From Patescibacteria group bacterium (GTDB lineage Bacteria > Patescibacteriota > Gracilibacteria > UBA1369 > PNNO01), in the NCBI GenBank assembly GCA_024275695.1, contig JAJRYP010000021.1:1-13985 (forward strand): a stretch of DNA of 13,985 nt. Direction: 5' to 3'. Both the position numbers and the translations under genes were made by a program. The notes beneath the pieces are model-generated. The model was not told the DNA's origin. It saw only the letters and a list, made by a program, of their open reading frames with translations, and searched no databases. Below are positions 13,805 through 13,985 of this stretch, piece after piece; position 1 is the stretch's first letter; each line of letters starts with the position of its first letter.

Positions 13805-13985
13805 AAGAAACAGTATTTTAGGCATGCCAAAAGGAACGGTTTGCATTTTGACGAACACGGGAAATTAATCCCTTTTGCTCCGTATCTAAACGCCATTGAC
13901 ATATTCAAAAAATTAAAACGTTTAAACTTGGATTTTCGGCTTAAATTAAGGGGGTTTTCCTTTTTCGTCACCCCGGGGTGAGACG
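13805..13985. other. window end: no supported gene; GC-rich palindrome at 13966-13985
   Basis: Weak reading frames exist on both strands here, but none resembles a known protein. TCACCCCGGGGTGA (13968-13981) is a perfect 14-base palindrome, extended by CGTC at 13966-13969 pairing with GACG at 13982-13985. It may be a transcription terminator stem, a REP-like or IS200-type end hairpin, or the edge of a larger repeat cut by the window. Confidence 0.4.

Noticed and set aside
13790..13981. Plus-strand 63-residue frame from a TTG at the window end, and a 68-residue minus-strand frame over 13765-13971
   Set aside because: The plus frame starts inside a terminator-like hairpin and ends in a palindrome; neither product resembles a known protein and no start signal is present.
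1..13985. UGA read as glycine, as in Gracilibacteria and Absconditabacteria
   Set aside because: No conserved gene contains an internal TGA, TGA ends murI, prfB and dciA, and an RF2 gene is present, which those lineages lack.

Overview
The window (13,985 bp, AT-rich) looks like chromosomal core sequence from a small-genome bacterium, most likely of the Patescibacteria/CPR radiation. Reasons: compact genes with short gaps or overlaps; no convincing Shine-Dalgarno sequence next to any start; a two-helix TrbC/VirB2-type pilin-like protein of the kind common in CPR genomes; a stand-alone 5'-3' exonuclease; a DciA-like (DUF721) protein; and several coiled-coil orphans. The assignment is inferred from gene content. 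The code appears standard: long conserved genes have no internal TGA, and TGA ends murI, the prfB 3' part and dciA.

Layout. Positions 1-2965 (+): two small unknown genes, then glutamate racemase (murI), overlapping a membrane protein that joins a PAP2 phosphatase domain to a CTP-type polyprenol/diacylglycerol kinase domain. Positions 3061-4729 (+): prfB (release factor 2), cut in two by one in-frame TAA, overlapping def (peptide deformylase) by ATGA. Positions 4719-5693 (-): a FemAB-type peptidoglycan-bridge aminoacyltransferase. Positions 5743-6279 (+): an acidic coiled-coil protein with a strong promoter. Positions 6284-9867 (-): a 5'-3' exonuclease, then ftsA and ftsZ. Positions 9975-10433 (+): an unknown alpha/beta protein. 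Positions 10430-13274 (-): a GT4 glycosyltransferase, dciA-like gene, rpsP (S16 with a long acidic tail), khpA (KH protein) and the pilin-like protein. Positions 13275-13985: a tRNA-Asp(GTC), a rho-independent terminator, a hairpin-rich gene-free stretch, a second terminator-like hairpin and a GC-rich palindrome at the window edge.

The genes centre on envelope and division (murI, the lipid-carrier fusion, FemAB, FtsA/FtsZ, GT4) and on translation (prfB, def, rpsP, khpA, tRNA-Asp). The PAP2-kinase fusion beside murI could both dephosphorylate and rephosphorylate the undecaprenyl carrier. The observations most worth checking are the TAA inside prfB, the PAP2-kinase fusion, the predicted leaderless exonuclease mRNA with a C-terminal clamp-binding-like QTSLF, and a TTTAGTT/AACTAAA palindrome at ftsA that recurs in partial form near ftsZ and rpsP.
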